Part shown: one piece after another, positions 49,751 to 60,388 of the stretch | Layout: the number at the start of each line of letters is the position of its first letter | Position numbering within the stretch: position 1 is the stretch's first letter | NCBI GenBank assembly: GCA_004794655.1 | Contig: SMMW01000635.1 | Coordinates: 3,520,001-3,584,000, forward strand | Reading direction: 5' to 3' | Source of the DNA: Marisa cornuarietis | Lineage: Eukaryota > Mollusca > Gastropoda > Architaenioglossa > Ampullariidae | Length of the DNA stretch: 64,000 nucleotides | Notes under the pieces: generated by a model | What the model saw: only the letters and a program-made list of their open reading frames with translations | What the model was told of the DNA's origin: nothing | Databases searched by the model: none | Translations under genes and position numbers: made by a program

Positions 49751-50017
49751 TTGATGTGTGTTTGCGTTAAGGTGTGTATTATAGGGGACCCACGGGATAC
49801 TCCCCGGCGCCAGGCAGACTCTAGAGCAGCCTTGAAGGTTCTATCAGCAAAGGTTCAGGACATCGTGGGACAGACAAGCACCATGCAGGCCTTCCTCAAC
49901 CACACTGTGGCCCAGATGAAAGTCCAGGCCGTGGAGTTGGTCTTAAAGGTCCAAAGCCAGATAGTGGACCTCAGGACTGTTTTGTCCACACACAAGCATC
50001 TCCTTGAACGTCTTTAA
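49751..50017 (+). other. 88-codon open frame, unidentified, helix-rich
   Basis: I do not recognise it. After a short Cys/Val-rich start the frame is rich in Ala, Val, Gln and Lys with heptad-like spacing (for example KVQDIVGQTSTMQAF and VQSQIVDLRTVL), suggesting a coiled coil. It ends in a normal stop and lies just downstream of the LINE relic, so it may be a fragment of a retroelement ORF1 or gag-like protein. No zinc knuckle or other domain is visible. Confidence 0.3.
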
Positions 50018-50302
50018 AAAAGCCACGAATCCGTGGTTACCATCGTCATGGCAGAGCCCATGAAGGACAGGGTCAATTTCCTGATAAGGGAGTTGAAGAA
50101 TCTGCAGAACGGTACCTAGAAGAATCAAAGAAACTGTACAGGTCGACCAAAAGATAATTTTAAGGAACTCTGTCAAGAAGTCCTTATTCATTCCATTTCA
50201 TCTTTATCATCCCCTTTCCATCATGTATATTTACACTCCTCTGTACATTGGTATGTTTATAGTCTGTGTCTAGGGAAAGACTTTCTTAATATAAAAATCA
50301 TC

Positions 50303-50342
<40 letters not shown>

Positions 50343-50515
50343 AAAACAGAATGTAGAGGAATTTCTTAATATGCGTTTGAAGTGGCTTTCAGATCAGCTA
50401 ACGTTCCATGAGATTACAACATTCTAAGATGCGAAGTACGTGCTTGTGTGCTCATGCATGTGTGTGTGTGTGTGTGTGTGTTTGTGTGTGTGCGTGCGGG
50501 TGCGCGCGCGCCCAG
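50303..50515. repeat. GT/GA microsatellites
   Basis: (GT)n(GA)n at 50,305-50,342 and a second GT-rich tract at 50,459-50,510. Confidence 0.9.
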
Positions 50516-50884
50516 TCATGGAACGTTAATAAACATGTGAGAACCATATTTGAGTGCTTTCATTTATTTCTTTAGTTTCTGGTTCAAGTGCTGATGAATT
50601 CTGTACTTTGATCGTCAATAGTCGAGTGGCGTCTGTGAAATGAAGCACAGATAACTCGTGTCTGCTCTGGAGATAACACAATTTTGAAGTTGCTTCCCTT
50701 AGAACACATCGTACCACGTTTTCTCAATCATTTGAAAAAAAATTGTGCTTCGTTCTCTTCTATATTAGTACAGTATCTCACCTGCGTGACTGCTCGAATA
50801 TGACAAAAGTATTAATTTTCAAGTTATCGATGCCCACAAACCGTAAAGATGAATGCTTCTAAAGTTCAGTGTTCAACGCTCCCA

Positions 50885-50990
50885 GAGAAAAAACAGAAAT
50901 CTGTTGCTCGTCTAGTGCTTAGAGTCAGCAAATGGGACCATGTCACTCCTCTCCTTACTTCTCTGATTTTTCTATCCATCCGTTTTAATA
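50885..50990 (+). pseudogene. LINE C-terminal fragment, plus strand
   Basis: The frame reads SVARLVLRVSKWDHVTPLLT, matching the 'AARLV...HVTPLL' block of CR1/L2-like LINEs. It runs into an AAT array at 50,986 which is shared with the opposing minus-strand LINE that follows. Confidence 0.65.
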
Positions 50991-51765
50991 ATAATAATAA
51001 TTAATAATAATAATAATGAAGATTTTTATAGCGCCAATTCATACTCACAGAGAGCATGCTCTTAGCGCTTAAAACAAGGAAGAGACGTGGACTAAATGGA
51101 TAGAACACGAGGGACAGAAGAATAAACAACAATACTGACGACAAACAGAAAACAAAGATAGAAAACACAAAATGGTACCAAGTAACAGGAACAGAGAATA
51201 TAGCGATTCTGCAGAGAAAGATGGGGAGACAAGTAGCAAGAGCAGAAGGGGAGAGGGTAAGAAGGACGAGCATTGTGTGGACTGTGTTAGGAGTAATGCT
51301 CAAGGAAGAGGTGCGTTTTCAGTGCAGATTTGAAAGATTCAGTTGTAGGAAGGTGGCGGATATGGAAAGGAAGAGAGTTCCATTGTTTTGCTGCACAGTA
51401 ACCAAAAGTCCTGTGACCATATGTTGTTGTTCTGGTGACAGGAACAGTGAGGATACGGTCATCAAACGAAGAGCGTAGTTGTCTGGCCGGGATGTAAGGG
51501 AAGAGAAGTTCAGAGAAATAGTCAGGACAGGAGCCTGCAAAGAAATTAAAACACAGCACAGACAGTTTGTACTGAATGCGAGAACAGACGGGTCGCCAGT
51601 GTAGAAAACGAAGGAGAGGAGTGACATGGTCCCGTTTCGTGGCTCTTAAGCACCAGACGTGCAGCGGAGTTCTGTACAAAAAGAAATAACAAACACACAG
51701 ACAAGAGTGTTGGTAGCACGTGTAGACAGAAAATGACGGATGCCACTGATCTGTAAAGTTATTCC
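50991..51765 (-). pseudogene. LINE C-terminal relic with long 3' UTR, minus strand
   Basis: The minus-strand frame (51,287-51,679) reads KRDHVTPLLRFLHWRPV, IQYKLSVLCF, ARQLRSSFDDR, KQWNSLPFHIRHLP and [16 protein letters not shown] in order, then a stop. This is the complete C-terminal signature of a CR1/L2-like LINE. About 280 bp of 3' UTR and an ATT tail follow (51,018 down to 50,991). It is 5'-truncated with a frame change upstream (51,660-51,750, VQNSAARLVL). It is the best-preserved reference copy of this family here. Confidence 0.85.
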
Positions 51766-52660
51766 ACCCAGTTGGTCGGTCGTGTTTCGAGCTGATGTTA
51801 CGGGTGATGATGTCAACAGGTTCACTATGATCACGCCGATGTTGGTGTCGCCGACGACTGCCACGGTACGGGCGGCGTTTTTTCTTTTGAGAAATCTCTC
51901 AGTGGGTGTGAATGTTCAAAGTGCGATGCACGGTGCAAAGCGCTGATGAGCGATCAGAAGTCTTAAACTCCAGGGATAAACCTTCGTGCCTACCGTAGGT
52001 AATTTTCTTGGATGGGATTCCGACATTCGCATCTCCAGATGTGACTGTTTGTAACTCACTTGTAACATGACTGACTACTTAACTGACAACTGTGTTTATG
52101 TGTCATCACTGCAGTTTGCAATGTGTGGTTCGTGCACTTAATTTTTTCACGACGACGACGACGACGTCGATGATGATGATGATGATGTGTGAAATGCTAC
52201 ACGTTCGCCATGATTATACTGGCTTTAAAGGATGTCCTTAGATTTTGTATTAATGGTTTTCGTTGTTCAAATGTTTTTTTGTGAACATATTTCCTCCATT
52301 TTGGTGACTGGTTTCTAGTGTAGGAAGGTATTTCGGTGAGACTTATTATTATTATTATTATAGATTCTAGTCTCATTAGAACCCTGTGTTGACTTGGAGT
52401 ACTGCGAATATTTATTTTGCCTGAAGTCCTGGGGTCACTAAGATAGAAAAAGTAACATGATGTGGGCAGCCTCAGGCGATTCTTCTGGTGTTTGTTGGAA
52501 GAACACGCAATTGTCAGGTGTGAGTGGTTTGCTGTAACCATTCGTGCTTTGACTACGTACTGCCGAGGTTATTTACTGAAGTTAATAATTGTCTAAGCAG
52601 AGTGCCTTTCGACATAATTGAAGAAAACATTAGGTACCTTCTCGAGACTATGCACACTCG
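51766..52660. other. Gene-free stretch
   Basis: (GAC)n(GAT)n at 52,150-52,188. No gene recognised. Confidence 0.4.
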
Positions 52661-52661
52661 A

Positions 52662-52801
52662 TTTATCAATGGTGGTCAAGATGGTGGAAGGAGAGGGTTA
52701 TGCTATACTTTCAACATGTTGTGCATTGGACAGTGAATGATGCTCACTGTCACTACGGCTTCTCTCCTATGGAATCCTGTAGTCTATAGATACAGCATTC
52801 A
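52662..52801. repeat. Dispersed repeat copy 1 (paired with 57.33 kb)
   Basis: About 140 bp closely similar, in the same orientation, to 57,328-57,470 (shared GGTGGAAGGAGAGGGTTATG and AGTCTATAGATACAGCATTC). The two copies flank the retrotransposon at 53.2-56.4 kb. Confidence 0.85.
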
Positions 52802-53162
52802 TAGAAAGAAAGAACGAAAGAAAGAATTTGAAAAAAAGAGAGAAAAAGAAAGAAAGAGAGAAAGATTTAAGATAGTAGTGAAAGGCAATGGTAACATTTT
52901 ACTAAAGTAAATCATGCCACGTACAGCTTTGGGATAAGAGGGAAACCTAACAGGGTAAGAACTGTCTTTAAAAGTAACAGGCAAACAGAATTTACTTATA
53001 CTGTGCTGAAAGGGGAGGTCTTAGTCAAAATAATGTTTAACAAACCTTAAAAGTTACAAAATGATCACCGATACTTTTACTGATATTACACTGATACATT
53101 CTGGTCTCTGTTCTTATGCTTCCAATCAGCCTGCTTAATCAAGCTTTAATTTTTGTAGAGCC

Positions 53163-53173
53163 AAATAAATGAA
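53163..53173. repeat. Left target-site duplication of the RTE-like element
   Basis: AAATAAATGAA, repeated exactly at 56,449-56,459. Confidence 0.8.
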
Positions 53174-53235
53174 GCCCCCCGGAGGATCATTACCTTGTCG
53201 CGGTCGGGGGGCTTGTGTGTATCGATGACCCTAAG
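53174..53235 (+). ncRNA. Candidate HDV-like self-cleaving ribozyme at element 5' end
   Basis: The first seven bases of the element (GCCCCCC, 53,174-53,180) pair perfectly with GGGGGGC (53,206-53,212), and the next G pairs with C 53,205. Between them ACC/GGT (53,192-53,194 and 53,202-53,204) close a 7-nt loop TTGTCGC, close to the P3/L3 of hepatitis-delta-type ribozymes. A later TCGATGACCC (53,222-53,231) could supply the catalytic C (53,223) and the P2 strand, pairing with GGATCAT with one A-C mismatch. No P4 hairpin is evident. RTE and R2 elements are known to carry such ribozymes at this position; activity here is unproven. Confidence 0.45.
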
Positions 53236-53401
53236 AGCTATACCGGGCAGGGCCACCCAAGCCGGGCAGGTCAAAGGGTAGATGCCAGACAAAACATGAT
53301 CCCTGGTCCTCCAGGTTGGGGGTTGGGCACAGGGCTAACAACCCTGTCCCGTAAAAAGCAATACCGTTACGGAAACAGCGACAAAGAAAGACACCACTAT
53401 T

Positions 53402-56400
53402 GTGTGCGATGGGCTCCCAGAGGTATCGCAAGATCCTTGTATGACTGCTAGTAGTGAAAACCGAAAGGAAGCTGCTAGCACGAAGATGGAAGTCTTGAGC
53501 GCCAAATGCAAGACCAGAATAGGTTTCTGGAATGTGCGTACCATGTACGAAACTGGTAAATTGGCACAAATTACGGCCGAGATGAGACGTTACAACTTGC
53601 ACATCCTAGGAGTAAGCGAAAGCAGATGGACAGGTTCCGGAAGAATAAAGACCCAGACCGGAGAGACAGTGCTGTACTCTGGCAGAGAAGACAACCAACA
53701 CCATGAGGGAGTAGCCATCATCCTGAGGAAAGGAACAGAGAAGTGCCTGATAGAGTGGAAACCGATCAACAGCAGACTGATTACAGCCAGAGTGAAAGGG
53801 AGACATGGCAACATGACCTTGATCCAGTGCTACGCACCAACCAACGATAGCGATGATGAGGCGAAGGACACCTTTTACGACCAATTACAAGCAGAAGTAA
53901 GTGCAGCACCCCGCCATGACCTGTTAATTATGATGGGCGACATGAATGCTAAAGTTGGGAACGACAACACCCACGTAGAGAGAGTCATGGGCAGACATGG
54001 TTGTGGCTGCATGAATAACAACGGAGAGAGACTAGTGGAGCTATGCACTATGTACAACCTAGTGATTGGAGGAACATTATTCCCTCACCGTAACGTCCAC
54101 AAGTTAACATGGTGCTCACCCAATGGTAGGGACAGCAACCAGATCGACCACCTAATGATCAACGGCATCTGGAGACGTTCCCTACTCGACGTCAGGGTGA
54201 GAAGAGGAGGAGATGTTGGGAGTGACCATCACCTTGTTGTAGCAAACATTAAAATGAAACTGAGAAGTACAGGACGCAAGTCAGCAGCACACAGACGCTT
54301 TGATGTGGAAAGATTGCAGGACCCCAAACTAAAAAATGCCTTCATCCTTCAAGTGAAAAACAGATTTCAGGCACTTGCAGACATGACAGACACCTGCGAG
54401 GTAGATACAGATAGAATAAACCAGAGATGGGACCTTGTAAGAACAGTGTACCAAAAAAGCAGCGAGACTAGTATTGGACTAAAAGAAACTAAGAAGAAAG
54501 AGTGGATAACACCAGAGACGTGGAAAGCAATACAGGAAAGAAGAGACATCAAGAAAAAGGTGGCTAGCACCAGATCTGAAAGACTGCAAGAGAAGTTCAA
54601 ACTACAGTACAGAGAAATAAACCAGAAAGTAAAGCGCTCGGCGAGAACAGACAAGCGTGCCTACTTGAACAATCTGGCAAGTGAGGCCGAAGAAGCAGCA
54701 AAAAAAGGAGAACAAGGAAAGCTGTACAAGATCACCAAAGTGATTAGCGGCAAGTTCCACAGCACCAACGATGCCCCAGTCAAGGACAAGAAAGGGAAGC
54801 TACTAACGACAGAGAGAGAACAAGAAGCACGCTGGGCCGAACACTTCAAAGAGGTTCTGAACAGACCACCACCTTCCGAAGAAGCCGACATACAAGAAGC
54901 CACTGAGGACCTAGACGTCAACATCGCCCCACCAGAGAAGCAGGAAATCATCACAGCAATCAAGTCCTTGAAGAACAGAAAGGCACCAGGCCAAGACAAT
55001 CTGAACGCTGAATTATTCAAAACAGACCCAGAACTGGCAGCCAATATCCTGCAACCCCTATTTACAGCAGTATGGGAAGGGAAACAAGTCCCAAGTGACT
55101 GGACCAGAGGAGTGATCGTCAAAATTCCAAAGAAAGGACCCGTTAGCGACTGCAACAACTGGCGAGGAATAACTCTCCTGTCCGTCCCGAGCAAGATCAT
55201 GACAAAGATCATCATTCGACGAATCTCAGAGGCAACGGACGCACAACTTAGAGAAGAACAGGCTGGTTTTCGTAGAGGAAGAGGATGCACCGATCAGATA
55301 TTTGCACTACGCAACATCATTGAACAGTGTACAGAGTGGCAGAGACAGCTCTACATTAACTTCGTGGATTTCCAGAAGGCATTTGACAGCATCCACAGAG
55401 AAAGCCTTTGGCGCATCCTGAGAGCGTACGGAATACCAATGGAAATTGTGCTGCTGGTCAAAAGCTTCTATACGAACTTTTCATGCTGCGTTGGTAACAG
55501 TGACATCTGCTTTGAGGTCGGGACTGGAGTGAGACAAGGCTGCGTGATGTCTTCCCTACTCTTTAACCTTGTCATTGACTGGGTAATGCGCCACACAACG
55601 GAAGATGAACCAAGGGGCATAAGATGGACACTCTCCAAGAACTTAGAAGACCTAGACTTTGCCGACGACCTGGCCTTGCTGTCACACACCCATCGACATA
55701 TGCAGGAGAAGACGACTCGCCTGAACACCTTTGCGAAGCAGGTCGGACTGCACATCAGCCGGACAAAGACAGAAGTGATGACCCTCAACACCACCAATTC
55801 AACACCGATCAACATAGAGGGAGAAGACCTGCCGATGGTTGAAAACTTCACATACTTGGGCAGCGTGGTCAAGCAGGATGGAGGAGCAGACCGTGACATC
55901 CAGAGCAGACTGAGCAAGGCCAGGGGCATCTTCTGTAGCCTAAGCAACATCTGGAAGTCAGCCCAGTACAGCACCCATACCAAACTGAGACTCTAGCAGA
56001 GCCTTGTCCTGTCCACTCTTCTGTACGGCTCGGAGTGCTGGCGAATGATTGACAGCGACTTCAACAAACTGTCAGTCTTCCACACCAAAAGCCTGAGAAG
56101 AATCCTGGGCATCTTCTGGCCAAGAACAATCTCCAACGAAGAGCTACTTGCCCAGTGTGGGCAAGAGAGTATGAACACCATCTTGATGAAGAAACGATGG
56201 CGCTGGATTGGCCATGTCATCAGAGGCAACTCCATCACAAAAACTGCCTTACACTGGACCCCAGAGGGAAAGCGCAAGCGAGGCCGGCCCAAGAACACCT
56301 GGCGGCGAACCGTGGAGGCAGAAATGAAGACCCTAAATCACAGCTGGGGCACTGTGGGGAAGCTGGCCCAGGACAGACAAAAGTGGAGGACCTTTGTCGC

Positions 56401-56434
56401 TGCCCTACGTGCCGACAGGCATAACGGGCAGTAA
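53402..56434 (+). pseudogene. APE endonuclease-reverse transcriptase polyprotein with one internal stop
   Basis: One reading frame of about 1,010 codons broken only by a TAG at 55,994-55,996 (codon 865). The likely functional start is Met29 (53,486). The N-terminal endonuclease has FWNVR (Asn44), VSESRW (Glu73), GDMNAKVG (Asp180, Asn182) and SDHH (274-277). The reverse transcriptase has EEQAGFRRGRGCTD, FVDFQKAFD (654-662), GVRQGCVMS (709-717) and catalytic FADD (753-756). After the stop the frame continues through LLYGSECW, KKRWRWIGHV and a basic KRKRGRPKNTW block to a natural TAA at 56,432. The product would copy its own RNA by target-primed reverse transcription. The stop removes about 145 C-terminal residues, so this copy is probably inactive unless read through. 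Confidence 0.9.
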
Positions 56435-56448
56435 GTAAGTAAGTAAGT
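56431..56448 (+). repeat. 3'-terminal (GTAA)n of the retrotransposon
   Basis: Four to five GTAA units overlap the ORF stop codon and end at the right target-site duplication. Confidence 0.8.
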
Positions 56449-56459
56449 AAATAAATGAA
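56449..56459. repeat. Right target-site duplication
   Basis: AAATAAATGAA, matching 53,163-53,173. Confidence 0.8.
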
Positions 56460-57327
56460 TGGCTGCATTCTAAATCGGAGAATGATAACAATGTACTACA
56501 TTTGTCTTACATTACCTCATTATTATTAGTTAATTAAAAGGCAAATCAATACTTTGTAAAAATTTTACTCTTCTACAGAGCTATCTTTCTCTTACCACCC
56601 CAAAGTGGTGTGTGTGTGTGTGTGTCACGTTGTTTTAGCCGAGTGAGGTGACCTTTTCACCCCAACCCTCGCTCACTGGCACCAACTCATACAGACAAAG
56701 GCACTCAGTCACGACCAGCAAGCTTTCTCTATAAAATACCCGTTACACGTGACTAGATCGATTCGTTCGAATGCACTTTATTATCGCGACTACCTAATAA
56801 AGCTGGAAACAGTAGTCATTCCATGCCGTTACTTCGTTTATTTTCAAATTCACGTGTTTCAGTCACGTGTGTATTCGAGAAATCATTGGTAAACAACAAC
56901 AACAACAATGGCTGACAGTGACAGGATCTTGACCACATTGCGCAGCTTCCTCTCGCGCGATCTAATGATGCTAATTAGCATTCTCGTGTCAGGCTCACCT
57001 GCAACAGAAATTCTAAATGGCAGCGAATGTAATTCTCTGTTAATCTCGCTACACATTAAACATCACTAAGAGCTTTGAGTTGAAAACACTTCGTATTGTG
57101 ACACAATTGAAAACTATATATAATATCATTATTTAGACACAACATTTTATGTGAGACATGACATAAATGTGAAATGCTTCTTCAGGAAATATTTTGAAAC
57201 GCTGGGATTTATTTGAGTTGTCTCCCTGCTGATAGATACATATTGTTAAATCACACAGAGTATACTCGTGCACTTGACTGTGGCTGGAACACCTCGCCTG
57301 CATATGCTCTGCTGGAATGTGTACCCC
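56460..57327. other. Gene-free stretch
   Basis: Short GT tract at 56,608-56,625 and CAA tract at 56,896-56,909. No gene recognised. Confidence 0.4.
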
Positions 57328-57470
57328 ATTTATCAAGGGTGGGCAAGAAGGTGGAAGGAGAGGGTTATGCTATACTTTCATCATGTTGTGCATTGGACAG
57401 TGAATGATGCTAACCATCTCTACGACTTCTCTCCGATGGAATCCTCTAGTCTATAGATACAGCATTCGAT
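57328..57470. repeat. Dispersed repeat copy 2 (paired with 52.66 kb)
   Basis: Direct-orientation homologue of 52,662-52,801. Similarity stops abruptly on both sides. Confidence 0.85.
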
Positions 57471-58340
57471 CCTGAGAGGAACTGAATGGACTGACACTAA
57501 TGTGAAGCGATGAGAGTTTAAGTCCAACATTTATTGTTCACGCTTTTAAAATAAACACCTAGGAAGGTTTTGTGCACATATAAGGTCTAAAATAAATTTT
57601 GATGTCTTTCGTTGAGACATAATTACAGGCACTCACCCTCTTGATAGTGCCTTGGAGGCTGGCTCTGTTAAAAGAATTGCCGATATCCAAGCTGCACGAA
57701 GTTGTATCTACACTAAAGGTGCCTGTGATGATAAACTACAGGAGATGAGGTTAAGCGTTTTACTCAACACCTATTCCTAGTAAATGTAGAATACCGCTTT
57801 TGCACACGTGTACATACAAACAAAGGACAACGGAGAGTCAGAAACAAACTAAATTCCCGCACATACATGTGGAGAAACACTTTACTTCACACGGATTGTC
57901 ATAGAAACAAGTTCCGGCAGTGAGATCCTTATTTATAGCTTCTGACATGATTTCCATTATCACTGGTCAACAAAGTTTTACAAAAGTCATGTTACTGAAA
58001 TAAAATTAGTCATTTCTTATCATTTTTATGTGCTCAACACGAGTATGACAATCAAAATGCAAAATTGGCTCTAACGTTTTTGTAATCTGCAATAACTATT
58101 GTGTACATGACGAAATGTATGCTAATAGTACAAAAATCAAGTCATCGACTATGTCTTAGGTTTCTTTGCCTGTCTTGTACAGCTGTTCGGGAGCATCTGT
58201 GGGGAGTGTCCAGCAGTAGTCAGACAGCATGGTAGTGGACAATTTGTCCTGGTATCCTTTTTTCCATTGTTGCGATATCTTGATGTCAACGTTCGCCGTG
58301 TTTATCACTAACCATACCACAGTTGTCAGGAAAGAAATTC
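57471..58340. other. Gene-free stretch
   Basis: No gene recognised. Confidence 0.4.
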
Positions 58341-58709
58341 AGGTGTGAAAAACAATTACCATATTACTCCCTTACTATGCGACCTACACTGTCTTCCTGT
58401 GGAGAAAAAGATCGACCACAAATTGTTAACCTGACATATGGCTGCCTTCACGACCTTGCGCCTGCATATCTACAAGATCTCATTCACCCTCACCAACCTC
58501 AGCGGAACCTTCGTTCAGCAGCCCAACCCAGACTAAGACGACCAAATGTTCAGACAGGGAACACAAACAAACAGACGATGGGTTTCAGATCCTTCTCTAA
58601 TGTAGTCCCGCTTCTGTGGAACTCGCTTCCTCTCTCGACCAAGGAGTCTGATAGTCTTGCAACTTTTAAGAAGAAACTGAAGACCCACTTGTTTCAAATG
58701 AACTAGTTT

Positions 58710-58794
<85 letters not shown>

Positions 58795-58795
58795 A
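58341..58795 (+). pseudogene. LINE C-terminal relic ending in (TCA)n
   Basis: The plus strand reads HITPLLCDLHCLPVEKKIDH across a frame change, then KLLTLTYGCLHDLAPAYLQDL, RNLRSAAQPRL, FRSFSNVVPLLWNSLPL and FKKKLKTHLFQMN followed by TAG (58,704-58,706) and a (TCA)n array at 58,712-58,793. The C-terminal motifs are the same as in the ATT-tailed copies, but the tail repeat differs, so this is probably a second family. It is 5'-truncated. Confidence 0.82.
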
Positions 58796-60388
58796 CGAAT
58801 GAAAGAAGTGAATCTTTAAAGACTTCTTGCATCAGGATGTCTTCTACTAGTTCCTTGGAGTTTTCTGCCCTAACATTCCCGAGAAAGTTTGTAGACACCA
58901 GGCGAAAAGCATTCCATGCTTGTTTCACATCATCCTGCAGCAAGTTGTTGAACCGGTCATCTTTGAACCACTGTGAAGACTGTGTTGTACATGTATCGCA
59001 TCATATATGCGGAGCTCAGCCCTTGTCTTGGTCGCCAGTCTTGCATCTAAAGTAAAGACGAGACGTCTTCTTCACTTGAGAAGTGATACTTTTCTGGTTG
59101 GCAAACGTTACTTCCCCACAAATACAGCAAACATTGTCAACGGTACTAACGCACTTTCAAGGTATTCGTGTTCTGTATTGTAACTAGATAAAATTGTAAA
59201 TGGATAAAATAATAACAGTTTATGTAACAGTAGCTTAAACTGTATCCACGGAGTCTGAAATATTTTAAATACTCAACCTTTGTGACTGGGCTATATATAG
59301 TACACCGCTGACGTCAGCTTACTTCAGCAGCCACCTGGCAGTAGCGCTGCATTACGTCAGAAAATGATGCAATAAACTCTGGATGACGTGTTCATGATGG
59401 TATTATGCAATGTGATGCAATATTACGTCATTCTACACTTATTAAGGATGTTGTTACAGTCCTACTGGACACCTGTAGACAAGCCACCCTCATGCTAAGC
59501 TCATATAAACAGATAAAAGGGTATGACTAAATAGCTCCTCCCCCTGGGAAACTCTGATAACTGAAACAATAACCCATAGATTAGGATATATCTGAACAAA
59601 TGAGCTTGCTAGCATAACATTATTCTTCAAATCAGTATAAAAACAACTTGAATAAGTCCTCAAACTAAGTCTAGGATATAGAAATAGGGCAACCTCAGAG
59701 ATCCGGCAACCTGGAGAGTACGCCACCTCTGCGGGCTTGGCAGGCCTACAGGACATAAGAGCACGGCACTACAGATGGCAGAGGGCACCAACACCAGTAA
59801 ACAACACCTGCGCGAAAGAGAACAACAACCCTTCTCCCGGTCCCTTCCCTTCCTTACCACCACCACCTCCAGCTTCCCCCTCTGCTCCCCCCTTGCCCCC
59901 CCCCCTCCACAGTGCGAAATCGCCTTTCGGTGGAAGCACTTTCCCTTTCAAAGACAACAACAACAACAAATCCTACTGGATACATTGACACAGTGAAACA
60001 CAGACAATGAACGAGATCAGACATCTTCAATACGAGAGCCAATACAAACTCTTCATGGTCATGTTCGTGTTCAGCTCACCAAGATATTACAGATGAAGAC
60101 CTTTTAAGTCAGGAATTATTTCAGTATTGACCAGTGTATTTAGTGCACTCTACTTAGTGGCTAAATCAAACTACATACCCGTGTAAAGACAATTACAAAT
60201 GAGTTAACTACCTCAGCACTAAACTATGCCAACTACCTTCCCCATTACGGTTTCTTATTAGCAGTCGGAAACTGTCCGGGTTTTTTTTTATAAATTTAAG
60301 CGAGACTTTGTTTCTGGGAGTGAAATATTCTTGATATATTTCTAAGCTCATAAACGCAGGTCTTGGATTAGATATAAGCGAGACTTAC
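58796..60388. other. Gene-free stretch
   Basis: No exon that I can defend. Possible short 3' exons of the minus-strand gene above cannot be excluded. A pyrimidine-rich block lies at 59,826-59,910. Confidence 0.4.

Larger units (their letters stand above)
53174..56448 (+). mobile_element. RTE-like non-LTR retrotransposon, nearly full length
   Basis: The element spans 53,174-56,448 between 11-bp direct repeats AAATAAATGAA. A 5' UTR of about 310 bp precedes a single endonuclease-reverse transcriptase frame that runs to within about 15 bp of the 3' end. It closes with a short (GTAA)n repeat instead of a poly(A) tail. Length near 3.3 kb, one ORF of about 1,010 codons, no ORF1 and a short tandem-repeat end all fit the RTE group, though the clade was judged by layout only. 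The intact target-site duplication suggests a fairly recent insertion. Confidence 0.85.

Noticed and set aside
53181..53191. GGAGGATCATTA resembling the 3' end of 18S rRNA
   Set aside because: Only about ten bases match with no flanking rDNA homology; it is the 5' UTR of the retrotransposon.
54661..55290. 209-codon reverse frame inside the retrotransposon
   Set aside because: It is antisense to the conserved reverse transcriptase frame and has no recognisable motif.
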